In this document: one piece after another, positions 34,133 through 44,086 of the stretch
How positions within the stretch are numbered: position 1 is the stretch's first letter
How the letters are laid out: the number at the start of each line of letters is the position of its first letter
NCBI RefSeq assembly: GCF_003952465.1
Contig: NZ_CP034448.1
Span: 6,797,001 to 6,861,000, forward strand
DNA: 64,000 nt
Reading direction: 5' to 3'
From: Mesorhizobium sp. M1B.F.Ca.ET.045.04.1.1
GTDB lineage: Bacteria > Pseudomonadota > Alphaproteobacteria > Rhizobiales > Rhizobiaceae
Notes under the pieces: model-generated
Seen by the model: only the letters and a program-made list of their open reading frames with translations
What the model was told of the DNA's origin: nothing
The model's database searches: none
Position numbers and translations under genes: made by a program

Positions 34133-35238
34133 TCGAACAGAACGACGCTGCGCACCGACTCTCCGGCTCTCATCAGATCGAAGCCACGATTGACCTGATC
34201 GAGGGCCAGCCTGTGTGTGATCTGCCGGTCGAGATCGACCCGGCCGTCCATATAGTAGTCAATCAGTCTGCCCAGTCCGCCGCGTCCTTTGACGCCGCCG
34301 AAATAGCTTCCGCGGATCGAGCGGCCATAGCGTACGCCGACCGGCGGGAACCCCATTTCGGCGCCCGGCGGCTCGACGCCGAGCAACACAGCGGTGCCCC
34401 AGGCCGGCTGGCAGCAGTCGAAGGCCTGCCGCATAACCGGCACGATGCCCGTGCATTCGAAGGCGACGTCGACGCCGCCGTCTGTAAGATCCCGAACCGC
34501 CTGCACGACCTTGTCGCCGTCGCGCGACGCATCGACAAAATCGGTCATGCCATAGGAGCGGGCGAGTCTTGATTTGCCATCGGTCACGTCGATGCCGATG
34601 ATCCTTCCGGCACCGGCAAGCCGCGCTCCCTGCACAACATTGATGCCAATGCCGCCCAGCCCGAAGACGGCAACGGCGTCACCCTCGCGGACCTCGGCCA
34701 GCGCCGCGCCGACGCCCGTCGTGACGCCGCAGCCGAACAGGCAGACCTTCTCCAGCGGCGCATCCTTGCGGATCTTCGCCAGCGCAATTTCAGGGACGAC
34801 CGTGTAGCGGGAAAGGGTCGAGGTGCCCATGAAATGATGCACCGGCTGCGATCCTATCGAGAAGCGCGAGGTTCCATCCGGCATGACGCCCTTGTCGCGC
34901 ATCGGCTTGATGGTCCAGCAAAGATTGGTCCGTCCGCTCTTGCACATGCGGCAATGTCTGCATTCCGGACCATAGAGCGGAATGACATGATCGCCCGGTT
35001 TGAGATCATAGACCCCCTCGCCCACTTCGATCACCCGCCCTGCGCCCTCGTGCCCGGGAATGAGAGGATAGACGCTGGTCGCGTTGACGCCGTCGAGCGC
35101 AGTGAGATCCGTGTGACAAAGGCCCGACGCGACGATCTCGACGAGTGCCTCGCCGTGACCGGGCGGCGCGACTTGCACTTCTTCTATTGTGAGCGGCTTG
35201 TGGATCTCGAAGCAGACCGCTGCCGGTGAACGGATCAT
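34129..35238 (-). CDS. Zinc-dependent alcohol dehydrogenase (class III-like MDR)
   Basis: Started at ATG 35238 (ATGA overlap with the reductase gene), the protein has 369 residues. Catalytic zinc ligands appear in ASGLCHTD and GHEGAG. The structural zinc site is the four-cysteine cluster in PECRHCRMCKSGRTNLC. The cofactor loop is VFGLGGIGINVVQGARLAGA followed by IGIDVTD, with Asp suggesting NAD(H). It resembles glutathione-dependent formaldehyde dehydrogenases and aryl-alcohol dehydrogenases. In this operon it would oxidise an alcohol, possibly one made by the oxygenase. Confidence 0.9.
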   Translation of the reverse strand: MIRSPAAVCFEIHKPLTIEEVQVAPPGHGEALVEIVASGLCHTDLTALDGVNATSVYPLIPGHEGAGRVIEVGEGVYDLKPGDHVIPLYGPECRHCRMCKSGRTNLCWTIKPMRDKGVMPDGTSRFSIGSQPVHHFMGTSTLSRYTVVPEIALAKIRKDAPLEKVCLFGCGVTTGVGAALAEVREGDAVAVFGLGGIGINVVQGARLAGAGRIIGIDVTDGKSRLARSYGMTDFVDASRDGDKVVQAVRDLTDGGVDVAFECTGIVPVMRQAFDCCQPAWGTAVLLGVEPPGAEMGFPPVGVRYGRSIRGSYFGGVKGRGGLGRLIDYYMDGRVDLDRQITHRLALDQVNRGFDLMRAGESVRSVVLFE

Positions 35239-36482
35239 GATGCCTGCCTCTCGAGCGCATCGCCGAGGCGGGTGAACCCCCTGCAAACGAGCTCGGCGCC
35301 GTCCGGCCTTCCGCCCGCCTTGATCATCTCACGCGCGATGCGGATGTCGCGGCCGCAGCCGATGCCGATTGCGCCGATCAGCCGGCCGCCAGCCGTGAAA
35401 TATGCGAGATAGGCACGGTCGCCTGGCTTGCCACGCTCAAATGCCGGCTCTCCGGCGCCTGGCACCCCGGCCACTTGGACGTTGAGGCCGTATTGATCCG
35501 TCCAGAACCAGGGCACCTCGCTGTATGGGGCCGGGTTGCCGCACAGATAGGACGCGACCGCCGCCGCCTGGTCTTCCGCATTCTTCCAGGACTCCAGCCG
35601 CCAACGCCCACCGAAGAGATGATTTTCGTGAGCCGCGATATCGCCCGCTGCGAAAATGTCGGGATCGCTAGTCTGCCCAAATTCATTGACGACAACACCG
35701 TTGTCGGTGTGCAGGCCGGCTTCGCTGGCGATCCGGTCGTTCGGCGTGCCGCCGATGCCGACCAGAATAAGGTCGGCCTCAAACCTTGACCCGTCGTCGA
35801 GGTGGAGGCGGCCCGAAGCGTCCAAGGCTTCGGACGAGATGACTTGCCGGCCGCACAGGATACGCACACCCGCCCGCTCATGAAGCTCGGCGAGCCATTG
35901 CGAAAGATAGCGCGGGAGCAGTCGACCCAAGGGGCGCTCGGCGGCCTCCAGGACCGTCACCGCCGCGCCGAGTTTGACTGCGCTTGCGGCGACTTCCAGG
36001 CCGATCAGCCCTCCTCCGACAAGCACCAACCGCGCGCCAGGCACGATGCGGCTGCGCAGCGCAAGCGCATCCGAGAATGAGCGAAGATAGAAGGTGCGCG
36101 CCGCGATGGGCTCAAGCGGTCGGATCCGGCGGGGCGACAATCCTGTCGCCAAAACCAGCTTCCGATAGCAGAGGCTGGCGCCATTGGAAAGAGCCACGGT
36201 CTTCTCTTGTCTATCGATGCCGACCGCTTCCACACCCAGATGGAACCGGACGCCGATCTCGTGCCACCGCGCCGACGGTAGCAGATAGGCATTTGCCGGC
36301 ACGCTCGGCGATGTCAGCACGCCCTTGGACAAAGGCGGCCGCTCGTAAGGCAGCTCCGTTTCGGCCCCGGCCACGTCGATCGGTCCGACGAAGCCGCCGT
36401 GCCGCAGCCTCTCCGCGACGCGGCCGCCAGCGTGTCCTCCACCGACGATAACGACGCCGGGCTTTCGTCCTGCGCTCACCAC
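35235..36482 (-). CDS. FAD-dependent ferredoxin reductase
   Basis: A 415-residue protein of the rubredoxin/ferredoxin reductase type, GTG start at 36482. FAD-binding is at the N-terminus (VVIVGGGHAGGRVAERL), the NAD(P) motif at ~145-160 (LVLVGGGLIGLEVAASAV), then the FAD motif DIFAAGDIAAHENHLF. The C-terminus has the reductase domain common to partners of oxygenase ferredoxins. It lies 6 bases after the desaturase, and with the Rieske ferredoxin at 44087 makes a complete electron chain. Confidence 0.9.
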   Translation of the reverse strand: MVSAGRKPGVVIVGGGHAGGRVAERLRHGGFVGPIDVAGAETELPYERPPLSKGVLTSPSVPANAYLLPSARWHEIGVRFHLGVEAVGIDRQEKTVALSNGASLCYRKLVLATGLSPRRIRPLEPIAARTFYLRSFSDALALRSRIVPGARLVLVGGGLIGLEVAASAVKLGAAVTVLEAAERPLGRLLPRYLSQWLAELHERAGVRILCGRQVISSEALDASGRLHLDDGSRFEADLILVGIGGTPNDRIASEAGLHTDNGVVVNEFGQTSDPDIFAAGDIAAHENHLFGGRWRLESWKNAEDQAAAVASYLCGNPAPYSEVPWFWTDQYGLNVQVAGVPGAGEPAFERGKPGDRAYLAYFTAGGRLIGAIGIGCGRDIRIAREMIKAGGRPDGAELVCRGFTRLGDALERQAS

Positions 36483-36488
36483 TGTCGT

Positions 36489-37490
36489 TCAGGCCCCCTG
36501 CCCGGCAGGCGTCGCGCCGGCACGACCATTCCGCAGCACGTCGCGGATGATCTCGCGATGCACATGGAAATAGCTCTTGCTGACGCATTGAAGATGCGGC
36601 GAGACCTCGTCGTGAAGCCTGCCCAGCGCATGAAACGGCACCGAGGAAGCAAGGTGGTGCTCCGCATGGAACGGCATGTTCCAGTAGAGCATCCTGAGCA
36701 ATGGGTTCGCGAGCGTGGTGCGCGTATTGGCAAGCAGATTCGGACTTTCTTCGGCGCCCGTGTGCTCGGCCATGCGGATGGCACGCAGAACCGGCTCGCC
36801 CATCACGCGGGGCAGCAACCAATAGACCAGCGCGATCGTGCTGCCGAAATAGATCGAGACGGCGGCGATAGCGACGTAGAGCAGGACGAGCAGCCGGATT
36901 TCCAGCATCACCTGCCTCCAGACCGATTTCGGCAGAAATTCACGTTCTTCCTCAGTGAAGCGTCCGGTCGTGCCGCGCCACAGCGTGCCGACCAGCTTCG
37001 GCCAGAAGGAGAGGCCGATTATCTGCCCGAAATAGTCGCGAAGCGATGTCGGGAACGGCACGATATCCGGGTCATGGTCCTCGTGCTGGGTGAACGTGTG
37101 ATGCGCTGCGTGCCGGTATTTGAAGTAGAGAAAAGGACGGAACGTGAAGGCGGCGACCGCAAATCCGACGATGTGGTTGATCCATCGCGAATGGAAAGCG
37201 GTGCCGTGCGAGCATTCATGCAAGGGTGCGAACAGCAGCACGATGACGATGCCGTAAGCGAGCATTGAAGGTATCAGCAGCCACGGCGTTCCGCCGGAGA
37301 GGTAGACGGCAAGTACGCCGAGAGCCAGGGCCGTGAGATGCACCGCCAGTCTAATCAGCCCCGGTCCGTTGGATCGGGTGCGAAGCGTCTTCAGCTTTTC
37401 GCGCGAAATGATCTCCGGTCCCGTCAGCGGCCATATCTTGCTGCCGATGCCACCGATCCCAGCATAGCTCGCGGAATTATCGCCTTGCAT
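36489..37490 (-). CDS. Membrane fatty acid desaturase/hydroxylase-family di-iron oxygenase
   Basis: A 333-residue membrane protein with hydrophobic segments at ~50-95 and ~205-230. The three histidine boxes of the desaturase/hydroxylase superfamily are present: HECSH (~91), HAAHH (~127) and HAEHH (~287). These bind a di-iron centre that inserts oxygen or removes hydrogen using electrons from a ferredoxin. It stands immediately before its probable reductase gene. Substrate unknown; the operon context (sugar-type importer and kinase) argues against ordinary membrane lipid desaturation. Confidence 0.85.
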   Translation of the reverse strand: MQGDNSASYAGIGGIGSKIWPLTGPEIISREKLKTLRTRSNGPGLIRLAVHLTALALGVLAVYLSGGTPWLLIPSMLAYGIVIVLLFAPLHECSHGTAFHSRWINHIVGFAVAAFTFRPFLYFKYRHAAHHTFTQHEDHDPDIVPFPTSLRDYFGQIIGLSFWPKLVGTLWRGTTGRFTEEEREFLPKSVWRQVMLEIRLLVLLYVAIAAVSIYFGSTIALVYWLLPRVMGEPVLRAIRMAEHTGAEESPNLLANTRTTLANPLLRMLYWNMPFHAEHHLASSVPFHALGRLHDEVSPHLQCVSKSYFHVHREIIRDVLRNGRAGATPAGQGA

Positions 37491-37586
37491 GCCGATCCTC
37501 CTTCAGGTTGCCATTGTCGCGACAGGTCTAGCGGGCCGCCGCATCGAAGAAAAATTCATTGTTCCCATGGCGTTATCGGTTCGGCG

Positions 37587-39080
37587 TCAGGCCACGAAGC
37601 AATGCGCGATCGCTTCCGCGGAGAAGTCCTTGCGGTGAAAATGTCCGGTCACCCGACCGCGGCTCATGACGAGGATGCGGTCGCAGGCATCCATCATCTC
37701 CTGCAATTCCGTGGTCAGCAGCAGAATTGCCTTGCCCTCTTCCGCCAGATCCTGGATGGCACGCCATATCTCGAACTTGGCGCCCACGTCGACGCCGCGG
37801 GTTGGGTCCTCGGCGATCACAATGTCGCCGCCACGTGCGATCCATTTGCCAATGACGATCTTCTGCTGGTTTCCGCCGGACAATTGTGACGCCAGCTGCG
37901 ACAGGCCATTGGTCTTGATTGCCAATGTGCGCACCAGGCCGTTGGCCATCGCGTTCCTGTGCCGACGCTTCATGAAGCCGAGGCGGCCGAGACGCCGCAG
38001 GATCGTCATGCCGATATTGTCGCCGACGCTCATCGGCAGGACGAGGCCCTCGCGCTTGCGATCGGCCGGCATGAAGCCGACGCCAAAGGCAATGGCGTCC
38101 CGCGGAGAGCGCAGCTGCACCTTGCGTCCATGAACGCGGATTTCGCCGCGATCGATGGACGTGGCGCCGAAAATCGCGCGCACGACTGCTTCGCGCTGGC
38201 AGCCAAGCAATCCGGCAATGCCGACGATTTCGCCCGCCCGCACCTGCAGGGAAATATCGTCGAAGAGGCGAGCCTTGCCGATCCCCTTTGTTTCCAGCGC
38301 GACGTCGCCACAGCGCCTCTCTTTGTAGGCGGACTGGCCCGGCTTATGTTCACGCCCGACCATCAACGCGACAAGAGCAGCCTCGTTCAAGCCGGCAATG
38401 TCCCGGGTGGCGACGACGTGACCGTCGCGGAGCACGGTAACGCGATCCGAAATCTGCATCACCTCGCTCAACCGGTGCGAGACGTAGACGATGCCGAGAC
38501 CATTAGCCTTCAATTTGCGAATGATGGCGATGAGATGCGCGACCTGGTCGTCGTTCAGCGAGGCGGTCGGCTCGTCAAAGACGAGGACGCGCGGACGGCT
38601 CGCCAAAGCGCGGCATATCTCGACGATCTGCTGCTCGTTGAGGCTGAGTTCGCCGACGGCCCGCGAAGGATCAAGGCTGACATGAATCTCATCGAGCAGG
38701 TCCTTCGCCATACGGTTGAGCATAGCGCGCGTCTTGCCAAGACGGCCGGCCGGTTCACGGCCGAGAAAGATGTTCTCGGCGACGCTCAGGTTCGGACATA
38801 GCACCAGCTCCTGGTGGACCAGTGCCAGCCGGTTGGCGAGCGCCACTGTGGGATCGTCGAGAACCACAGGCTGGCCGTCGATCCTGATTTCGCCGCTGTC
38901 GGGCGCGACGAGGCCATTCATCACCGACAGCAGCGTCGACTTGCCAGCGCCGTTCTCGCCGACCAGCGCATGCACTTCGCCGGCCTTCAGATCGAAGGTC
39001 ACGTCGGAAAGCGCGATGACACCAGGATATGTCTTGCGGATTGACTGGACCTCGAGCAGCGGGGCGCCCATCGCGATCAC
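37587..39080 (-). CDS. Sugar ABC transporter ATP-binding protein (RbsA/MglA-like, two ATPase domains)
   Basis: A 497-residue protein with two fused ABC domains. The first has Walker A GENGAGKST and the signature LSLNEQQ; the second has the degenerate start AGLLGCQRE and signature LSGGNQQK with AEDPTRGVDVGAK. This is the carbohydrate CUT2 pattern. The GTG start overlaps the kinase stop (GTGA); an ATG lies 9 bases later. It energises the two permeases at 40649 and 41665. Confidence 0.92.
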   Translation of the reverse strand: MIAMGAPLLEVQSIRKTYPGVIALSDVTFDLKAGEVHALVGENGAGKSTLLSVMNGLVAPDSGEIRIDGQPVVLDDPTVALANRLALVHQELVLCPNLSVAENIFLGREPAGRLGKTRAMLNRMAKDLLDEIHVSLDPSRAVGELSLNEQQIVEICRALASRPRVLVFDEPTASLNDDQVAHLIAIIRKLKANGLGIVYVSHRLSEVMQISDRVTVLRDGHVVATRDIAGLNEAALVALMVGREHKPGQSAYKERRCGDVALETKGIGKARLFDDISLQVRAGEIVGIAGLLGCQREAVVRAIFGATSIDRGEIRVHGRKVQLRSPRDAIAFGVGFMPADRKREGLVLPMSVGDNIGMTILRRLGRLGFMKRRHRNAMANGLVRTLAIKTNGLSQLASQLSGGNQQKIVIGKWIARGGDIVIAEDPTRGVDVGAKFEIWRAIQDLAEEGKAILLLTTELQEMMDACDRILVMSRGRVTGHFHRKDFSAEAIAHCFVA

Positions 39081-40627
39081 GCCGAATGATATTTGTTGAG
39101 AAGCGCGCGATGGCGATCCATGTCTCCGCGCAAGTTTTGATAGACCGACGACCAGACTTCGAAGAAATCCCGGTAACGCTCGTGCAGTTTCGGATCGGGG
39201 TCGATCGTCTCCTTGATGCGGACGATGCTTTCAAGAGGCTCGGTCGGCGATTTGTAGATTCCGGCGGCGACGCCGGCAAGAATGGCGTCGCCGATCGGAG
39301 CGGCTTCGCCTATGTCCGGGGTCTTCAACGGCAGGTTCACCACGCTGGCGGTGATCTGGTTCCAGAACCGGCTCTTCGTCGGCCCACCGTTCAGGATCAG
39401 GCCGTCGACCTTGACGCCGGCCGCGTTGGCGACGCGGACGTTGGAGTAAAGGTCGAAGGCGACGCCCTCGATCAGTGCTCGAATGAAATGCGCCCGTGTT
39501 GTCGTTGGGCGTACGCCAAAAAAGTTCCCGCAAGCATTGCTGTTCCAGTTGGGCGACAGCGTGTTGCCGAGATACGGCAGATAAAGCAGGCCGTCGGAAC
39601 ATGCCGGCACGCGCCTCGCCTGCTCGGTGAAAAGGTCGAAGACATTGTGGCCCATGCGCTCGGCTAGGCGGAATTCGGCATCGCCGAACTGGTCGCGGAA
39701 CCATTTCAACGACGCGCCGGTAAAGGCCATCGGGCCATCGAACATAGTCAGGCCGGGCAGCACGTGCGGCCATTTCAGGATACGGTATTCCTCGACGTTC
39801 TGCTCGGTCGGGATCATGATGCCGAGGTTGGAACCCGTGCCCATGGAGTAGTAGGCCTCGCCGGCCTTGGTGACACCGACGCCAAGTGCCGCCGAACTGA
39901 TATCGGTGCCGCCTGCGGCGACGATGGTGCCGGGCCGCAGCCCCGTCTCCTCGGCCGCTTGTCTGGTCACCTCGCCCACCACTTCATGGGATTGGTAGAG
40001 CCGCGGCAGCTTCTCAAGCGGAATGCCGATCGCCCTGGCGACCGACTCGTTCCAGCGCTCCTCGCGATATTCGTAGGCGTAGGCGAGCCCCGCATCGCCG
40101 GTGTTCATCGTGAAGTTGCCGCACATCCGGTAGGTGCAATAGCCGGAGGGCGACAGGAACTTGTGCGTGGCGTTGAAGATATGCGGCTCGTGCTTCTTGA
40201 TCCATAGAGCCTTGGGGTCGATGAACCAGGGCGCAATGCGGTTGCCGTTGTTCTTGTTGATGGTTGCCTCGCCGACGCTGCGGCGGATGTCTTCGCACTC
40301 TTCCTCGGAGCGCGAGTCCATCCAGATCATGGCCTGACGCAACGGCTTACCCTGGTCGCTGACCGGGAGAGTTACGCCAACCAGGCCCGAAAGCGCCACG
40401 GCCGCGATGTCGTCGGCGAAACGCCCCTGTTCCAGACATTGCCTTATGGACGAGACCACGGCGCCCCAGTAATTCGACGCATCCTGTTCGGCCCAACCGG
40501 GAAACGGGTGGAACAGAGGATGCTCCTGCGAGCCGGACGCCACCACCTTGCCGGTGTTGGTGTCGAGAATCGCCGCCTTCACATTGGTCGTGCCGATATC
40601 GATGCCGAGCGTGAGATGTCCGCCCAT
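39077..40627 (-). CDS. FGGY-family carbohydrate kinase (xylulokinase-like)
   Basis: A 516-residue kinase. The N-terminal phosphate-binding motif is LGIDIGTTNVKAAILD and the sugar-binding region includes GWAEQDASNYW and IWMDSRSEEE. The second half has AAGGTDISSAALGVG and a C-terminal LNGGPTKSRFWNQITASV typical of FGGY kinases. Members phosphorylate sugars, polyols and similar compounds such as xylulose, ribitol or erythritol. Encoded inside the ABC operon, it probably traps the imported compound. The exact substrate cannot be read. Confidence 0.9.
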   Translation of the reverse strand: MGGHLTLGIDIGTTNVKAAILDTNTGKVVASGSQEHPLFHPFPGWAEQDASNYWGAVVSSIRQCLEQGRFADDIAAVALSGLVGVTLPVSDQGKPLRQAMIWMDSRSEEECEDIRRSVGEATINKNNGNRIAPWFIDPKALWIKKHEPHIFNATHKFLSPSGYCTYRMCGNFTMNTGDAGLAYAYEYREERWNESVARAIGIPLEKLPRLYQSHEVVGEVTRQAAEETGLRPGTIVAAGGTDISSAALGVGVTKAGEAYYSMGTGSNLGIMIPTEQNVEEYRILKWPHVLPGLTMFDGPMAFTGASLKWFRDQFGDAEFRLAERMGHNVFDLFTEQARRVPACSDGLLYLPYLGNTLSPNWNSNACGNFFGVRPTTTRAHFIRALIEGVAFDLYSNVRVANAAGVKVDGLILNGGPTKSRFWNQITASVVNLPLKTPDIGEAAPIGDAILAGVAAGIYKSPTEPLESIVRIKETIDPDPKLHERYRDFFEVWSSVYQNLRGDMDRHRALLNKYHSA

Positions 40628-40648
40628 AAATCGCTCCTCCCAGAGTGT

Positions 40649-41668
40649 CTATGCTTGTGTTTTCTTGCGGCTCATCTTCGACAAGCCGACCGACAAGATG
40701 AGAACAACGCCGATGGCGAGGTTCTGATACCAGGTCCCGACGCCCCAGATGGCGAGCAGGTTGAGGCCGGCGGCAAACGCAATGCTGCCCAGCAGCGTAC
40801 GCCAAGGCGATCCGACGCCTCCAGCCAACGCCGTGCCGCCGATGACGGCAATGGCAATGGCGGTTAATTCATAGCCGGCTGCGAGCGGCGCATCGACCGA
40901 CTTCAGCCGCGCGGTGAAGATGATGCCGGCAACGGCGGCGCACAATCCGCTGATAGCATAGGCCAGCACCACGTAGCGCTGCGTCTTGATGCCGGCATAG
41001 AGCGCGGCTTTTTCGTTGCCGCCTATGGCGTAGAAGCGGCCGCCCCGCATGCTGCCGTTTATGAACCCCATGAGCGCAAGAAGAACGAGAACGAAGACCA
41101 CGAAACTGATCGGGATGCCGACTATCTTGCCATCGCCGATCCAGCTGTAGAGTGGCGCCTTGAGATAATAGGGATGGCCATTGGTGAGCACATAGTTGAA
41201 GCCGCGCAAGGCCGTCAGCGACACCAGCGTCATGATGAAGGACGCGACCTTGAAATATGCCACGCCAATGCCGTTGAGCGCGCCGACCGCGATACCGGTC
41301 GCCAGCGCGATCAAAATGACCGGGACGATCGGACCGGCGTAGGTGTTGCCGCGCACCAGCCAGCGGCTTCCCAGCATTGGGCCGATCTCGGCCATGACGA
41401 CTACGCCGACAATGACCGAAAAGATCATCAGCGCCGCGACCGACAGATCGATGCGGCCGGTAAGCAGCACCACCGTCATGCCAAGTGACAACAGGCCGAT
41501 CACGGCGATGCTGCGCATGAGGTTTTCGATGTTGAGCGCGGTGAGGTAATACTCGGACGTCAGGGCACCGACCGCGAAGATCAGCAGGATCAGCCAGATG
41601 ATGGGATCACGAAGCAAACCCTGCAGGAAAGGCGCGCCGCGCGGAGCGGAAAGTTCCAGGGCGCTCAT
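40649..41668 (-). CDS. Sugar ABC transporter permease (RbsC-like)
   Basis: Started at ATG 41668 (ATGA overlap with the preceding permease), 339 residues with eight to ten hydrophobic helices. The CUT2 permease signature is visible: GMTVVLLTGRIDLSVAALM, and GYELTAIAIAVIGGTALAGG near the C-terminus. It forms a heterodimeric channel with the permease at 41665-42654. Confidence 0.9.
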   Translation of the reverse strand: MSALELSAPRGAPFLQGLLRDPIIWLILLIFAVGALTSEYYLTALNIENLMRSIAVIGLLSLGMTVVLLTGRIDLSVAALMIFSVIVGVVVMAEIGPMLGSRWLVRGNTYAGPIVPVILIALATGIAVGALNGIGVAYFKVASFIMTLVSLTALRGFNYVLTNGHPYYLKAPLYSWIGDGKIVGIPISFVVFVLVLLALMGFINGSMRGGRFYAIGGNEKAALYAGIKTQRYVVLAYAISGLCAAVAGIIFTARLKSVDAPLAAGYELTAIAIAVIGGTALAGGVGSPWRTLLGSIAFAAGLNLLAIWGVGTWYQNLAIGVVLILSVGLSKMSRKKTQA

Positions 41669-42654
41669 TTCGCGATCCCCCGCTGCCACATGCCAGGTAT
41701 CACGACGGCAAGGATGACCGCCGCGGTCACGACCTGCTGCAGATAGATGCTGACACCGAGTTGATTGAGAAGGTTGTTGACGATGCCGATGATCAGGGCA
41801 GCCACAACCGTACCGATGATCGAGCCCGCGCCCCCGGACAGCGCCGCGCCTCCCAATACGGTGACCGCCAAAACCGAAAGCTCCATGCCTTCGAAGCCTG
41901 CTGGATTGATGTAGGACAGCCTGGCGCTTTCAAGCATGCCGGCGAGCGCAGCGCAGACGCCGGAAATCGCGAACACGGCGGCGCGCACGCCGACGACATT
42001 GATACCGGACAACGCGGCCGCCTTGACGTTGCCGCCGGTCGCGTAGAGCGCACGTCCGAAGATCGAGTATTTGGTAAGCGCGATCGCGGCCGCGCCCAGC
42101 ACGACGAGCAGCACGACCGGCAGCGGAATGCCGGCGAGGTCGCCGCGGCCGAACCAGAGGTAGGCGGCGATCGGTTCGGGATAAAGCGCCTGGCCGCCTG
42201 AGAAGATGTTGGCTAGCGCGCGGCTTATGCCGAGCATGCCGAGCGTGGTTATCAACGAGGGAATACCCAATGCGGCGACAAGAATGCCGTTGACCAGGCC
42301 GATGGCAAGGCCCGTGAGCAAGGTGGTGCCGATGACGAGCGCTGCGGAGCCTGTCGGGATCAGCAGCCCGCCGGCGATGCAGGATAGGATAGCAATCCCG
42401 GCGATGGACAAGTCGATCTCACCGGTGATCACCACCAGTGTCATTCCGTAGGCCATGATACCAATCGCGGCTACGGCCAGAAGTATGACATGGATGTTGG
42501 CGAGGGAGAGAAAGGACGGTGTGATCGCCTGCCCGGCAATAAGCAGGGCGATCAGCACCGCGACGCGGCTCATGTCGCCGACGCCCAGGTGCCGCCAGGC
42601 GTCGGAAGGCTGCGCCTGTGAGGCGACCTTGGTTTCAACGGTACTCATGGTCAT
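41665..42654 (-). CDS. Sugar ABC transporter permease (RbsC-like)
   Basis: A 329-residue paralogue of the downstream permease, with GMTLVVITGEIDLSIAGIAI and GMELSVLAVTVLGGAALSGG in the equivalent places. Eight to ten transmembrane helices. An ATG two codons downstream is an equal start candidate. Two different permease subunits plus one double ATPase is a common CUT2 variant. Confidence 0.9.
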   Translation of the reverse strand: MTMSTVETKVASQAQPSDAWRHLGVGDMSRVAVLIALLIAGQAITPSFLSLANIHVILLAVAAIGIMAYGMTLVVITGEIDLSIAGIAILSCIAGGLLIPTGSAALVIGTTLLTGLAIGLVNGILVAALGIPSLITTLGMLGISRALANIFSGGQALYPEPIAAYLWFGRGDLAGIPLPVVLLVVLGAAAIALTKYSIFGRALYATGGNVKAAALSGINVVGVRAAVFAISGVCAALAGMLESARLSYINPAGFEGMELSVLAVTVLGGAALSGGAGSIIGTVVAALIIGIVNNLLNQLGVSIYLQQVVTAAVILAVVIPGMWQRGIAK

Positions 42655-42729
42655 GACGTGCTCGCCTGCGTTTTCGGTCAGCGCCTGCCGGCTCTCACGA
42701 GAGAACCCGGCAGGCGCGGGAGCTGCCGA

Positions 42730-44028
42730 TCAGCCCGCGACTTCCGGACCGTAGGCGTAAGGCCACTCGTCCGGCGTCAGCGTCTCGATGCCCTCGATGT
42801 TCATCTTCTCCCTGGTGATCATTGGCAGGTTGGGTGTCATGATCAGCTTCGGCGGCGCTTCGTTGAGGCCTGCCTTGGCGCCGATATGCATGACAACGGC
42901 GCGGATGCCGATGTCGCCGATCAGCGGCGTGTACGGCGACACCATCTCGATATTGCCGGCCCTGATCTCCTTCAGCACCTCACGGGCATCGTCATTGGCG
43001 AGGATCATGATCTTCTTTCCGCCTGGCGCGCTGTTCAGCCGGTTCGCTTCACGGATCGCGTCGAGTGCGCCCATGGCTTCCTCGCCGCCGGTGTTGAACG
43101 ACACCGAGATGTCCTGGAAGGCCTGCAGCGCGTCCGCCGTCGACTTGAAGGCCAGCGTGCGCTGGCTGTTGGTGTGATAGTTGGCGAGCACCTTGTAGCC
43201 CGGCGTGTTGCCGATCGCCTCCAGGAAGGCGCCGGTGCGGATCGAGTCCGCCGTGCTGCCGAGATCCTTGCGATTGAAGATGATGTTGCCCTCGGGCGCA
43301 GCATGTTTGAGATAAAGGCCTTGCTGCAGACCATTGGCATAGAAGTTGCCAAGCACCTCCGAGCTGATCTGCTCGGACGAAGTGCGGCGGTCGAGGCTCA
43401 CTACCGGGATGCCGGCCGCGATGGCGCGGTCGACCGGCGGCCCCATCGGCGCTTCGCGGTTCGGCCAAAGCACGATTCCGTCATACTGCTTGGCGATCCA
43501 GGTATCGATCACCTGGCCCATCTTGTTGTCGTCGAACTCGGCGTCGATCACCTCGAGCTCGATGTTGGGATGGCGTTTGGCCTCCCACGCGGCGGTGTCG
43601 GCGAGGCTGATCAGCCAGGGATGGTTGAAGCCGTGGAAGACCAATCCTATGCGGTACTTCTTGCTGTGATCCAACACCGGACCTTCGGCAAGCGGCAGAT
43701 AGTCGGTGAAAGGCGACTTGATCTGAAGCTTGCTGTAAGGGCCGACGAAACTCGCCCCCATGCCGGGCTTCCATACGAACCCGCCGGCGAGATCACCGAC
43801 AGGGTAGACGTCGAGGTAATCGCGAAAGCCATCTTTTTCGAACAGCGCGCTCACGTCCCCATTCGACATTCCGGCCCCTGCCTCGTCGGAATATTTCTTG
43901 ATGAGCGCGTTGATGACGGAATGGACCGATTCCTCGGCGGCCGCCGGAGCGATTGCCAGCGGGGCGGCAGCAAGCACGGTCAGTGTCGCAGCCGTCTTCA
44001 ACAGATGACGGCGAGATAGTTTCAGCAT
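42730..44028 (-). CDS. Sugar ABC transporter substrate-binding protein, Tat-type signal
   Basis: A 432-residue periplasmic-binding protein of the ribose/LacI-like type. The N-terminus SRRHLLKTAATLTVLAAAP is a twin-arginine-like signal. The mature part has RIGLVFHGFNHPWLISLADTA, KQYDGIVLWPNR and AIAAGIPVVSLDRRTSS, the usual first-lobe strands of sugar-binding proteins. It is longer than ribose-binding proteins (~300) through an N-terminal extension of about 90 residues. A strong GGGAGGAAAC site precedes the start. Confidence 0.88.
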   Translation of the reverse strand: MLKLSRRHLLKTAATLTVLAAAPLAIAPAAAEESVHSVINALIKKYSDEAGAGMSNGDVSALFEKDGFRDYLDVYPVGDLAGGFVWKPGMGASFVGPYSKLQIKSPFTDYLPLAEGPVLDHSKKYRIGLVFHGFNHPWLISLADTAAWEAKRHPNIELEVIDAEFDDNKMGQVIDTWIAKQYDGIVLWPNREAPMGPPVDRAIAAGIPVVSLDRRTSSEQISSEVLGNFYANGLQQGLYLKHAAPEGNIIFNRKDLGSTADSIRTGAFLEAIGNTPGYKVLANYHTNSQRTLAFKSTADALQAFQDISVSFNTGGEEAMGALDAIREANRLNSAPGGKKIMILANDDAREVLKEIRAGNIEMVSPYTPLIGDIGIRAVVMHIGAKAGLNEAPPKLIMTPNLPMITREKMNIEGIETLTPDEWPYAYGPEVAG

Positions 44029-44086
44029 TTAAGGTTTCCTCCCAATTTTTGGTTTCAGCCCGGGATATGCCCCGAAGAAGTCAGTG

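Noticed and set aside
42658-44019. 453-codon plus-strand frame opposite the sugar-binding protein
   Set aside because: Antisense to a gene with a Tat-type signal and full binding-protein domain; no motif of its own.
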